Of a stretch of 64,000 nucleotides of DNA, positions 56,437 to 64,000 are shown in pieces; position 1 is the first letter of the stretch; each line of letters begins with the position of its first letter. Made by a program: the position numbers and the translations under genes. Origin of the DNA: Blattabacterium cuenoti (GTDB lineage Bacteria > Bacteroidota > Bacteroidia > Flavobacteriales > Blattabacteriaceae). The notes below the pieces were generated by a model. That model made no database searches. It was not told the DNA's origin and saw only the letters and a program-made list of their open reading frames with translations. Location of the stretch: assembly GCF_014252095.1 (NCBI RefSeq), contig NZ_CP059210.1, positions 543,218-607,217 on the forward strand, in the 5' to 3' direction.

Positions 56437-57393
56437 ATGAAAAAATTTCCTAGAATTGTATTTATAGGTTCTACTCCTTTTTCTTTCTTCTCTTTGAAAG
56501 AATTATATACTCGAAAATATAATATTGTAGGAATAATCACGACTCCTGATCCTCCATTTTTTAAAAAAAAAAATTCTTTTCCTATCAAAGAATATGCTTT
56601 AGAAAATCATATTCCTCTTTTACAACCAAAAAATCTTTTGGATTATTCTTTTTTGAGAAATTTTACAATGTGGAAAGCAGATATACAAATTGTTGTTTCT
56701 TTTAGAATTTTACCTATAGAAATTTGGTCTTATCCAAAAATGGGGACTTTTAATTTACATGCCTCACTTCTTCCTCAATATAAAGGAGCTGCCCCTATAA
56801 ATTGGGTTATTCTCAATGGAGAAAAAAAAACTGGATTAACTACTTTTTTTATTTCTAATCAAGTAGATTCTGGAAATATTCTTTTGCAAAAAGAAGTAGA
56901 GGTAAAAAAAGATGAAACGGCTGGAGAACTTGAAGATAAATTAAAAAAGATTAGTGGATCTATAGTTAGAAAAACATTAGAAGGAATTTTACAAAAAAAA
57001 ATTAAACCTATTCCGCAAAAAATCATAAGTTCTTCCTTATTAAAATATGCCCCAAAAATATCTCCTATAGATTGTAAAATTCATTGGAAGGAAAATTCTA
57101 TAGATTTTATTTATAATAAGATAAGAGGACTTAGTCCTCATCCATCAGCATGGACAACATTATTTTTTCATAAAAATAAATTTGTAAGATTCAAAATTTT
57201 CTTTGTAAAAAAAATACGAAAAGTACACAATTTTCCAATTGGATTAGTCATCCTTTCTTCCTGTGAAATGAAAATTTCTGTAAAAGAAGGATTTATATCT
57301 GTGATTGAAGGACAAATAGAAGGGAAAAAAAAAATGAATATAAAAAACTTAATTAACGGAATACAAATAAGAAAAAATCTTTTTGTTCGATAA
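56437..57393 (+). CDS. fmt: Methionyl-tRNA formyltransferase
   Basis: Fmt formylates initiator Met-tRNA using 10-formyl-tetrahydrofolate. The 318 residues have IVFIGSTPFSFFSLKEL at the N terminus. The formyl-binding signature is FNLHASLLPQYKGAAPINW near 105-123, with the catalytic Asn-His, and the Asp is in FISNQVDSGNIL. The C-terminal domain has IRGLSPHPSAWTT. It is divergent from DUF2795. Folate supply is consistent with folP in the window. Confidence 0.95.
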   Translation: MKKFPRIVFIGSTPFSFFSLKELYTRKYNIVGIITTPDPPFFKKKNSFPIKEYALENHIPLLQPKNLLDYSFLRNFTMWKADIQIVVSFRILPIEIWSYPKMGTFNLHASLLPQYKGAAPINWVILNGEKKTGLTTFFISNQVDSGNILLQKEVEVKKDETAGELEDKLKKISGSIVRKTLEGILQKKIKPIPQKIISSSLLKYAPKISPIDCKIHWKENSIDFIYNKIRGLSPHPSAWTTLFFHKNKFVRFKIFFVKKIRKVHNFPIGLVILSSCEMKISVKEGFISVIEGQIEGKKKMNIKNLINGIQIRKNLFVR

Positions 57394-57442
57394 CAAGTAT
57401 TTTTTTTTACTACATAAGGCGTTTTATCCATAATAAATCTTT

Positions 57443-57450
57443 TATATTTG
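57443..57450 (+). promoter_or_regulatory. Possible -7 box of hup
   Basis: TATATTTG matches the flavobacterial TANNTTTG element and ends 46 bp before the hup ATG. A TTTG at -33 was not found, so only half of the consensus supports it. Confidence 0.35.
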
Positions 57451-57496
57451 TTATCTGAGTAAATAAATGTTTTATAGTTAATTCAATATATATTTC

Positions 57497-57763
57497 ATGA
57501 ACAAAACAGAATTGGTGAATTCAATAGCTGAAAAAACAGGGATGACGAAAATAAAAGCAAAAAACGTTACGGATGCATTTATTGAAACGGTTATTGAATC
57601 CCTAAAAAAAGGAAATAAGGTTACCTTAGTTGGATTTGGTACCTTTTCTGTTGTAGAAAGAAATCCAAGAAATGGGGTTAATCCTAGAACAGGAAAAAAA
57701 ATTTTCATTCCAGGAAAAAAGGTCGCTAAATTCAAAATAGGCGCAGAATTAACAAATTTGTAA
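57497..57763 (+). CDS. hup: DNA-binding protein HU
   Basis: HU is the small nucleoid protein that bends DNA as a dimer. The 88 residues show MNKTELVNSIAEKTGMTK, the helical dimerisation part, then VTLVGFGTFSVVERNPRNGV with the DNA arm and NPRTGKKIFIPGKKVAKFK. It is full length and canonical. A promoter-like TATATTTG lies upstream and a strong hairpin terminator follows. Confidence 0.96.
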   Translation: MNKTELVNSIAEKTGMTKIKAKNVTDAFIETVIESLKKGNKVTLVGFGTFSVVERNPRNGVNPRTGKKIFIPGKKVAKFKIGAELTNL

Positions 57764-57776
57764 TTTTATTTTTTCC

Positions 57777-57820
57777 ATAGAAGATAAAAGTGCTACACTA
57801 CTTTATCTTCTATTTTTTTC
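57777..57820 (+). terminator. Rho-independent terminator after hup
   Basis: ATAGAAGATAAA (57777-57788) pairs perfectly with TTTATCTTCTAT (57802-57813). Inside, AGTG pairs with CACT around a three-base loop. The stem is followed by a run of seven T. The U tract lies only on the hup side, so it serves hup and not the convergent pdxH. Confidence 0.8.
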
Positions 57821-57831
57821 TTCCTTTTTAG

Positions 57832-58482
57832 TCAGGGAGATAATCTATACAGATTCCATTTATTAGTTTTAGTTAAACTGTAAACCAATCTATCATGAAG
57901 TCGATTCGGTTGTCCTTGCCAAAACTCCATTTTATAGGGTTTTACGATATATCCCCCCCAATCAAAAGGACGTTTTATTATATTTTTTTTAAAGAAAGAA
58001 CTCCACTTTCGATATTGAATCAATAAATGTTGTTTAGATAAAACAACAGTACTTTGTTTAGAAGCCCAACATCCTACTTGATTTTCTATAGGTCTTTTAG
58101 AAAAATATTCATCTGATTGATTTTTTGATAATTTCATCACATTTCCTTTAATGAGAATTTGCCTTTCTGTATTTGGCCAATAGAAAGATATACATACTTT
58201 TGGTCTTTTTTGAATGGATCTACCTTTAAGGCTCCGATAATTTGTATAAAAAATAAATCCCTCTTCAGAATACATTTTCAGCAAAACTATCCTTGTTTCA
58301 GGAACTCCATCTTCTCCTATAGTTGAAATCGACATAGCATTATATTCTTCGTTGACTTTATGAATATTTTTTTCTTCTTGAAACCATTTATGAAATAATT
58401 TGAAAGGATCTAAAGGGACCTCTGTTTCTATCAAAGAATTTTTTTTATAAATTTTCCTATAATTACTTAAATCAAAAATCAT
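57832..58482 (-). CDS. pdxH: Pyridoxamine 5'-phosphate oxidase
   Basis: PdxH is the FMN-dependent oxidase that makes pyridoxal 5'-phosphate from PNP or PMP. The 216 residues have the family order: NAMSISTIGEDGVPETRIVLL, the FMN-binding GFIFYTNYRSLKGRSI, QILIKGNV, and a C-terminal WGGYIVKPYKMEFWQG followed by NRLHDRLVY. It completes the pathway that includes pdxA. It is convergent with hup and divergent from the CAU tRNA. Confidence 0.95.
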   Translation of the reverse strand: MIFDLSNYRKIYKKNSLIETEVPLDPFKLFHKWFQEEKNIHKVNEEYNAMSISTIGEDGVPETRIVLLKMYSEEGFIFYTNYRSLKGRSIQKRPKVCISFYWPNTERQILIKGNVMKLSKNQSDEYFSKRPIENQVGCWASKQSTVVLSKQHLLIQYRKWSSFFKKNIIKRPFDWGGYIVKPYKMEFWQGQPNRLHDRLVYSLTKTNKWNLYRLSP

Positions 58483-58505
58483 AATATTTTATGTAAGAAA
58501 TGTTG

Positions 58506-58524
58506 ATTTGATTATATATCAAAT
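58506..58524. other. Inverted repeat upstream of pdxH
   Basis: ATTTGAT and ATCAAAT flank five A/T bases. It sits 24 bp ahead of the pdxH start, in the divergent region shared with the tRNA. The half site TTGAT...ATCAA recalls Crp/Fnr-type boxes, but the spacing differs from the Fnr consensus. It may be a chance A+T palindrome. Confidence 0.3.
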
Positions 58525-58597
58525 AAAAATATATTAACTTTATTACACAAGAAGTTCTCGATGCTTGTTTCATTATTTTTCATTATTATTGATATGA

Positions 58598-58671
58598 TGC
58601 GTGATAGCTCAGTTGGTTAGAGCGTTGGATTCATAACCCAGAGGTCGGGGGTTCAATTCCCCCTCACGCTA
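58598..58671 (+). tRNA. tRNA with CAU anticodon (Met or Ile2)
   Basis: D arm GCTC/GAGC, anticodon loop TTCATAA (CAU) and T arm GGGGG/CCCCC form well. The acceptor pairs GCGTGA with TCACGC, but the first pair is T1 with T72 under the usual numbering, and the anticodon stem TTGGA/CCCAG has an A31-C39 mismatch. The D arm has the C11-G24 pair of an elongator. Elongator Met, lysidine-modified Ile2 and an unusual initiator cannot be told apart by eye. CCA is not encoded. dnaN lies immediately downstream. Confidence 0.9.
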
Positions 58672-58703
58672 TCATGTTAATGTGTAAAGTTAAAAAGTAT
58701 AAC

Positions 58704-59852
58704 ATGCACTTTTCCATTTCTAGCTTTTCTCTTTTACAAGAATTATATTTTTTACATAAAATTATAAATACTAAATATCCTCTTTTTAAATTCAAAATTT
58801 TTGGAAAAAAATTGCTAATCATGGTTTCTGATTTAGAAAATCATTTGGTTACCGCGGAGATACAAGTATATGTAAAAAAAACTTCCGAAGAAAAAATAGC
58901 TATTCATCCAAAATTGATGATAGAAATTTTAAAAACTTTTCCGAATGAAACTGTTTTTATCAAAAAAGAAAAAAATACACTGAATATTTATTCTGAACAG
59001 GGAGACTACCCAATTCCTATTATCTGTCATGAAAATAAAAATAGACATTATATAACTATTTTTTCCAGTATGGAAAATTTTGAAAAAGGAAAGACTTTGA
59101 AAATTACTTTATTTTCCAAAATACTTTTAAAAATTTTGAATAAAACTTTGTTTGCTACAGGAAATGAGGAAATAAAACCTGTTATGAATGGAGTTTTCTT
59201 TCGATTTTCTCCAAAAGGATCAACTTTTGTTTCCACAGATACTTATAAATTAGTTAAATACACATTAAAAAATGTTAAATCTAATCAATACATAGAGTTT
59301 ATTATTTCGAAAAAATCCCTTAAAATACTTAAAAATATTTTATTTAATGAAAAAAAAAGTGTGACTATTGAATACAAAAAAATGGGAATGCTCAAATTCA
59401 ATTTTGAAACTAAAACTTTTCTATGTGAACTAATAAACGAAAAATATCCAGATTATCATTCTGTTTTTCCTAAAAAGAAAGATATTTCATTTATTATTAA
59501 TCGTCTTTTTTTTTTAAATTCTATTAAAAGAATATCTCTTTTTTCTAAAGAAAAAACAAATTTTATTCGATTTAATTTCATTGACAATACATTAAAAATT
59601 TATGAAGAAAATACAAAAATTTCTATTTTTTCAAAAATTCGATGTAAATACATCGCTGAATATTTTCGAGATGAATCCATAATAAAAATGGGTTTTAATT
59701 CAAAATTTTTAATAGAAATACTATCCTCTTTTAAGGAAGATTTTGTTAGTTTTGAACTCTATAGTTCAAATAGAATGGGTATTTTAAAACCATATTCTTC
59801 TTCAAAAAAAGAAGAATCAATTTTGATATTGATTATGTCTATAATAGTATGA
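58704..59852 (+). CDS. dnaN: DNA polymerase III beta subunit (sliding clamp)
   Basis: DnaN is the ring clamp that tethers the replicative polymerase. About 382 residues form three clamp folds. Recognisable parts are LKITLFSKILLKILNKTLFATG (second domain start), MNGVFFRFSPKGSTFVSTD, KYPDYHSVFPKK, and the C terminus SILILIMSIIV in place of the usual ..L.MPv.L tail. The open frame begins at 58674, directly after the tRNA, but MHFSISSFSLLQEL from ATG 58704 is the usual start. The stop overlaps the pheT start (ATGA). The dnaN-pheT link suggests co-transcription, possibly with the tRNA. Confidence 0.93.
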   Translation: MHFSISSFSLLQELYFLHKIINTKYPLFKFKIFGKKLLIMVSDLENHLVTAEIQVYVKKTSEEKIAIHPKLMIEILKTFPNETVFIKKEKNTLNIYSEQGDYPIPIICHENKNRHYITIFSSMENFEKGKTLKITLFSKILLKILNKTLFATGNEEIKPVMNGVFFRFSPKGSTFVSTDTYKLVKYTLKNVKSNQYIEFIISKKSLKILKNILFNEKKSVTIEYKKMGMLKFNFETKTFLCELINEKYPDYHSVFPKKKDISFIINRLFFLNSIKRISLFSKEKTNFIRFNFIDNTLKIYEENTKISIFSKIRCKYIAEYFRDESIIKMGFNSKFLIEILSSFKEDFVSFELYSSNRMGILKPYSSSKKEESILILIMSIIV

Positions 59853-61930
59853 GAATTTCATATAATTGGCTTAGAAAATATATTTCTATTGATCTTAGTG
59901 CAAAAAAAATATCAGATATTTTAACGGAAATAGGTTTATCAGTAAAAAATGTAATAAAAAAAAAAATAGGAAAAACAGAAGATTCTATTTTGGATGTAGA
60001 AATTACTCCTAATCGTTCTGATGCAATGAGTCATTACGGAATAGCTCGTGACTTATATGCTGTTTTAACATTCCGCGGTTACAAAACCCATTTATCAAAA
60101 CCAATAATAAGTAATTATCCAAAAGATATTAATAAAAAATATAGTTTTAAAATTTTTATCGAAGATAAAAATAAATGCAGAAGATTTTCTGGACTGATTC
60201 TTTCTAAAATAGAAACAAATTCATCTCCGAATTGGTTAAATAACCAATTAAAATCTATTGGAATCAAACCCATCAATAATATAATAGATATCACCAATTT
60301 TGTAATGAATGAATTAGGACTACCTATACAGGTTTTTGATATGGATCAAATAGAAGGAGAAAGCCTTATAATAAAAAACGTAAAAAATAAGATTTATTTC
60401 AATTCCGAAGATAATCGAAAAAGAATACTCAATGAAAAAGATTTTATCATTTCTGATAAAATAAAACCTCTATCCATAGCTGGAATTATAAATGAAACTA
60501 ACTTAAATATTAATATAAAAACTAAAAATATTTTCTTAGGATGCGCCTATTTTAATCCTTTAGATATCCGTTCTATTGGAATCAGACACATGATAAAAAC
60601 GGATGCTAGATTTCGATTTGAAAGAGGAGTAGATCCTAATCTCACAGTATATGCTTTAAAAAGAACCGCTTTTCTTATAAAAAAAGTTACAAACTGTAAC
60701 ATGAGTTCTGATATAATGGATATTTATCCTAATCCAATAGATCCTTTTACAATAAAACTTCGTTATCAAAAAATACATGATCTTATCGGAAAAAAAATTT
60801 CCGAAAAGATCATCAAAAAAATTTTATTACTACTTGAAATAGTTATTCTTGATGAAAAGAAAAAATCTTTGCTAGTTCTTGTTCCTCCTTATAGAATAGA
60901 TGTACAAAGAGAAGTAGATTTAATAGAAGAAATATTACGCATTTATGGATTAACCAAAATAAAAATCTCTAAAAAAATACAAATTTCTCCACTTCCAAAT
61001 TTTTTTTATAAAACAAAAGAAAAAATCCAAAAAACTATTTTCAATCAATTAGTAAATTATGGTTTTCAAGAAATTATCAATCCTCCTCTCATAAGTCAAA
61101 ACAAAGATTCTTTATTATTGAATTTTTTTTTCAATAGAGAAGAAATCAGGATTTTAAATCCTTCCAATAAATCCTATAATTCCATGCGTTCCAGTTTATT
61201 ATTTGGAATGATCGATAGAATAAAACATAATTATAATAGAGGAAATCAAAAAATAAAATTCTTTGAAATAGGAAAAATTTATTATAAAAGGAATCATCAA
61301 TTTTTAGAAAAAACCTATTTAAGTATTGCTTTATCGGAAAAAGATAAAAACAAAAAAAAAATCATGGAACAAAAAAATTCTTTGTTCTTTGATTTGAAAG
61401 GAATTATAGAACAAATTTTTCAGAGAATTGGGATTTTCCATTATACTCAGATAAACTCTACTCATCCTTTTTTAAGAGAAAGTATATCCATCAAATATAA
61501 AAATAAAAATCTAGTAGAATTAGGAAAATTAAAAGAAAATTTCTTCAAAGATCAGGAAGTTTTTTATGCGGAAATAGATTGGGAATATTTGATTTATATA
61601 ATTCAAAAAAAAAAAGTAATATTTGTTCCCTTTTCTAAATATCCTACTTCCAAAAGAGACTTATCATTCTTAGTGGATAAAACCATCTCCTTTGAAAAAA
61701 TTTATCAGTTAATAAAAAAAAAAGAAAAAAATTTGATCAAAAAAATTAAGATATATGATTTATATGAAGGAAAAGATTTACCAAAAGAAAAAAAATCCTA
61801 TACAATAAGTTTCTTTTTTGAAAGTCAAGAAGAAACATTAACAGATTTGATGATGTATGAAGTGATGAAGAAAATAGAAAAGTTTCTAAAAAACGAGTTA
61901 GGAGCAAAAATTAGAGGAATATCTCAATAA
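59849..61930 (+). CDS. pheT: Phenylalanyl-tRNA synthetase beta subunit, lacking OB domain
   Basis: PheT is the beta chain of the (alpha-beta)2 synthetase for tRNA-Phe. After MRISYNWLRKYISIDLSAKK and the short IGLSVKNVIKKK strand, the chain goes straight to DVEITPNRSDAMSHYGIARD (about 49-68). In usual PheT about 105-110 residues of EMAPII-like tRNA-binding OB domain lie between these segments. The B3/B4 editing region (RRFSGLILSKIE, NNIIDITNFVMNELGLPIQVFD), the B5 domain (YQKIHDLIGKKIS), the catalytic-like core and the C-terminal anticodon-binding FDX-ACB domain (YPTSKRDLSFLVDK) remain. Total 693 residues versus about 800 in relatives. The alpha subunit gene is elsewhere. Confidence 0.95.
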   Translation: MRISYNWLRKYISIDLSAKKISDILTEIGLSVKNVIKKKIGKTEDSILDVEITPNRSDAMSHYGIARDLYAVLTFRGYKTHLSKPIISNYPKDINKKYSFKIFIEDKNKCRRFSGLILSKIETNSSPNWLNNQLKSIGIKPINNIIDITNFVMNELGLPIQVFDMDQIEGESLIIKNVKNKIYFNSEDNRKRILNEKDFIISDKIKPLSIAGIINETNLNINIKTKNIFLGCAYFNPLDIRSIGIRHMIKTDARFRFERGVDPNLTVYALKRTAFLIKKVTNCNMSSDIMDIYPNPIDPFTIKLRYQKIHDLIGKKISEKIIKKILLLLEIVILDEKKKSLLVLVPPYRIDVQREVDLIEEILRIYGLTKIKISKKIQISPLPNFFYKTKEKIQKTIFNQLVNYGFQEIINPPLISQNKDSLLLNFFFNREEIRILNPSNKSYNSMRSSLLFGMIDRIKHNYNRGNQKIKFFEIGKIYYKRNHQFLEKTYLSIALSEKDKNKKKIMEQKNSLFFDLKGIIEQIFQRIGIFHYTQINSTHPFLRESISIKYKNKNLVELGKLKENFFKDQEVFYAEIDWEYLIYIIQKKKVIFVPFSKYPTSKRDLSFLVDKTISFEKIYQLIKKKEKNLIKKIKIYDLYEGKDLPKEKKSYTISFFFESQEETLTDLMMYEVMKKIEKFLKNELGAKIRGISQ

Positions 61931-61938
61931 AAAAAATT

Positions 61939-63408
61939 CTATATAAACTGAGATAAGTTTATTAAAATTTTTCTCATTCCGGTTTCTTTTTCTATAATTT
62001 TTGAAATCTCTTTTATAGGAACTCTTTTTTGTAACATCGAATCTCTATATCTCATTGTTACTGTATCGTTATCTATGGTCTCGTAATCTATGGTAAAACA
62101 AATAGGAGTTCCAATAGCGTCTTGTCTACGATATAGTTTCCCAATAGATTCTTTTTGATCATAAACTAATCTATAATCTATTTTCAAATCTTGAAATATT
62201 TTTTTTGCAATTTCTGGTAATCCGTCTTTTAAAACTAACGGAAATATAGCTGCTTTTACAGGTGATAAAAAGGGTGGAATTTTTAGGACAATTCGTTCCA
62301 TCCCATTATCCAATTTTTCTTTCTTAAGAGAAGAAGAATATATAGCAAGAAAAAAACGGTCTAAACCTAATGAAGTTTCTATTACATAAGGAATGTAGTT
62401 TTCTGGATTATCTCCAAAAACTCTTAATTTTTTTTTGGAAAAAAATTCATGTCTTTTCAAGTCGAAATCTCTACGAGAATGGATTCCTTCAATCTCTTTA
62501 AATCCAAAAGGAAAATTAAATTCTATATCCGTTCCTGCGCTAGCATAATGAGCTAGATGATCATGATTCCGCAACTGATATTTTTTATCTCCCAAATTTA
62601 ATTCTAAATGCCATTTTAATCTAATTTTTTTCCAATATTCATACCATTTCATTTCTTCCTCCGGAAGAATAAAAAACTGCATTTCCATTTGTTCAAATTC
62701 ACGCATTCTGAAAAGAAATTGTCTTGCCATAATTTCATTTCTAAATGATTTTCCTATTTGAGCAATTCCAAATGGAATTTTTTTTCTACTAGATTTTTTT
62801 ACAGAAAAAAAATTAGAAAATATACCTTGAGCTGTTTCTGGACGAAGAAATAAATCTCCTTTTTCTTCTTTAATCTTAAACATCATATTAAATGAACGAA
62901 TATCTGTCCAATTATTCGAACCACATATAGGATCAGAAATATTTAATTCGTCAATTAAAACACGAATATCTAATAAATCCTTTTTTTTTATAGATTTATC
63001 TAAACGAGATAATATTTTTTCATTTTTACGATTTCTGATGACTTGAGAAGTTTTTTGTTCTTTTTGCATAAGATTTATCTTCTCTCTAATTAATACCTCA
63101 GGACTATATCTTTTCTTAGAATCTTTGTTATCAATTAACAATTCATTAAATTTCTCAATATGTCCAGATGCTCTCCAAATATCAGAATGCATAAGTACAG
63201 AAGAATCCAATCCTACTATATTTTCATGAAGTTGAGTCATTGATTTCCACCAATATTTTTTGATATTATTTTTCAATTCTATTCCGTATGGTCCATAATC
63301 ATATACTGCATTTAATCCTCCATAAATTTCACTAGAAGGAAAAACAAAACCGTAGTTTTTAGCATGAGCTGCTAAGAAATGGAGAAAATGATTGTTTTTC
63401 TTCATCAT
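61939..63408 (-). CDS. glyS: Glycyl-tRNA synthetase, single-chain type
   Basis: This is a class II synthetase of the dimeric bacterial/eukaryal type, with no separate alpha and beta chains. The N terminus has FVFPSSEIYGGLNAVYDYG and YGPYGIELKNNIKKYWW. Motif 2 is IGKSFRNEIMARQFLFRMREFEQME near 230-254, followed by the HYASAGTDIEFNFPFG substrate region and motif 3 IETSLGLDRFFLAI. The C-terminal anticodon-binding domain has DAIGTPICFTIDYE. The 489 residues are normal. Two adjacent ATGs (63408, 63405) are possible starts. It ends 8 bp from convergent pheT and follows trxB. Confidence 0.96.
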   Translation of the reverse strand: MMKKNNHFLHFLAAHAKNYGFVFPSSEIYGGLNAVYDYGPYGIELKNNIKKYWWKSMTQLHENIVGLDSSVLMHSDIWRASGHIEKFNELLIDNKDSKKRYSPEVLIREKINLMQKEQKTSQVIRNRKNEKILSRLDKSIKKKDLLDIRVLIDELNISDPICGSNNWTDIRSFNMMFKIKEEKGDLFLRPETAQGIFSNFFSVKKSSRKKIPFGIAQIGKSFRNEIMARQFLFRMREFEQMEMQFFILPEEEMKWYEYWKKIRLKWHLELNLGDKKYQLRNHDHLAHYASAGTDIEFNFPFGFKEIEGIHSRRDFDLKRHEFFSKKKLRVFGDNPENYIPYVIETSLGLDRFFLAIYSSSLKKEKLDNGMERIVLKIPPFLSPVKAAIFPLVLKDGLPEIAKKIFQDLKIDYRLVYDQKESIGKLYRRQDAIGTPICFTIDYETIDNDTVTMRYRDSMLQKRVPIKEISKIIEKETGMRKILINLSQFI

Positions 63409-63435
63409 ACAAAGAAATGAAAATTTAGATAAAAA

Positions 63436-64000
63436 TCAACAAAAACATAAATATTTTTCCAAATCTAAAGCTGCCATACATCCTGTTCCAGCAGAAGTGA
63501 TAGCTTGGCGATATGTAGGATCTTGTACATCTCCTGCAGCAAATACTCCTGGTTTATTAGTACTAGTACTTCCTTTTTTTACAATGATATACCCTCTTTC
63601 ATCTAAATTCAATTGATTTTTAAACAATTTCGTATTAGGAGAATGACCGATAGCAATAAACAAACCGCTTATTAAAATAGTTCTACTAATTTTATTTTTA
63701 GTGTTCAATATCTGAATTCCTTCTAAAAAATCATTTCCCATAATTTTTGTAATCTGAGAACAAAAAAATATATTCACATTATTTATTTTTGAGATTCTAT
63801 ATTGTAAAGCTTTGGAAGCTCTGAAATAGTTTTTTCTAACTACTAAATATACATTTCTGCAAATTTTTGACAAAAAACTAGCTTCTTCTAAAGCTGTGTC
63901 TCCTCCTCCTATAATAGCTACATCTTTTCCTTTATGAAAAAAACCATCACAAGTAGCACAAAAAGAAACTCCTAATCCCAAAAATTTTTTTTCTTCATCC
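63436..64000 (-). CDS. trxB: Thioredoxin reductase, N-terminal part outside window
   Basis: TrxB uses NADPH to reduce thioredoxin. Only the C-terminal 188 or so residues are visible, and the frame is open through the right edge. The redox-active CATC is in SFCATCDGFFHKGKDVAI. The NADPH-binding GGGDTALEEASFL follows, then VVRKNYFRASKA and the terminal FAD motif GVFAAGDVQDPTYRQAITSAG. All key residues of this half are intact. It lies 27 bp upstream of glyS on the same strand. Confidence 0.95.
   Translation of the reverse strand, partial: DEEKKFLGLGVSFCATCDGFFHKGKDVAIIGGGDTALEEASFLSKICRNVYLVVRKNYFRASKALQYRISKINNVNIFFCSQITKIMGNDFLEGIQILNTKNKISRTILISGLFIAIGHSPNTKLFKNQLNLDERGYIIVKKGSTSTNKPGVFAAGDVQDPTYRQAITSAGTGCMAALDLEKYLCFC

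Noticed and set aside
57777-57820. Hairpin after hup as a bidirectional terminator for pdxH too
   Set aside because: The T run exists only on the hup side; reading from pdxH the stem is followed by an A-rich stretch.

Overview
The window looks like a stretch of the reduced chromosome of a Bacteroidota (flavobacterial) obligate insect endosymbiont. The best fit is Blattabacterium, the cockroach symbiont. The base composition is very A+T rich, with long A and T runs inside genes. Genes are packed with 0-60 bp gaps or short overlaps. Nearly every protein is of flavobacterial type: a fused SecDF, a GldE-like CBS membrane protein, a lipoprotein LptC, a DUF1599 protein next to folP, a DUF6168 membrane protein, the flavobacterial mevalonate kinase, and a short SpeA beside an agmatinase. 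No insertion sequence, phage gene, CRISPR array or defence island is visible. The species assignment is inferred from gene content and composition; no alignment was run.

Layout. 1-5770: a partial DUF1599 gene diverging from folP, then cdaA (c-di-AMP synthesis), murF, pdhA and pdhC. 5762-7488: terC and the decayed remains of an MsbA-type ABC exporter, which is the only long non-coding stretch. 7489-19383: secretion and envelope genes (secDF, tatA, ppiD-like, gldE-like, lptC, tRNA-Phe, ompH/skp, bamA, uppS) and nadK. 19521-25344: mevalonate kinase, rluB, aroQ, engB, an alpha/beta hydrolase, rnc, fabF, acpP. 25457-31558: pckA, ribE, pdxA, atpCD, ribF. 31536-34237: an AddB-like nuclease gene split by a frameshift at a run of ten A. 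34224-38487: a compact leuACDB operon. 38626-45407: a conserved helical-repeat protein, DUF6168, tyrS, era, clpB. 45565-52143: prfB, speA, speB, cmk, fabG, menD. 52126-64000: sanA-like, secA, DUF2795, fmt, hup, pdxH, a CAU-anticodon tRNA, dnaN, pheT, glyS and a partial trxB.

Function. The gene set combines core information processing with an intact outer-membrane assembly and protein export toolkit. It also keeps nutritional pathways expected of a host-provisioning symbiont: leucine, folate, riboflavin/FAD, pyridoxal phosphate, menaquinone, and shikimate through aroQ. ADC plus agmatinase would release urea from arginine, which fits the urease-based nitrogen recycling known for Blattabacterium.

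I found no new multi-gene system. The points most worth a second look are small-scale: the poly(A) frameshift in the nuclease gene, two mutually exclusive hairpins abutting the prfB start together with a vestigial RF2 frameshift signal, a PheT that lacks its tRNA-binding OB domain, two genes with no standard start codon but ATA where a start is expected, a pdhA promoter built over a duplicated murF tail, and the msbA pseudogene. A recurring TANNTTTG promoter element, the flavobacterial -7 motif, can be seen in several intergenic regions.
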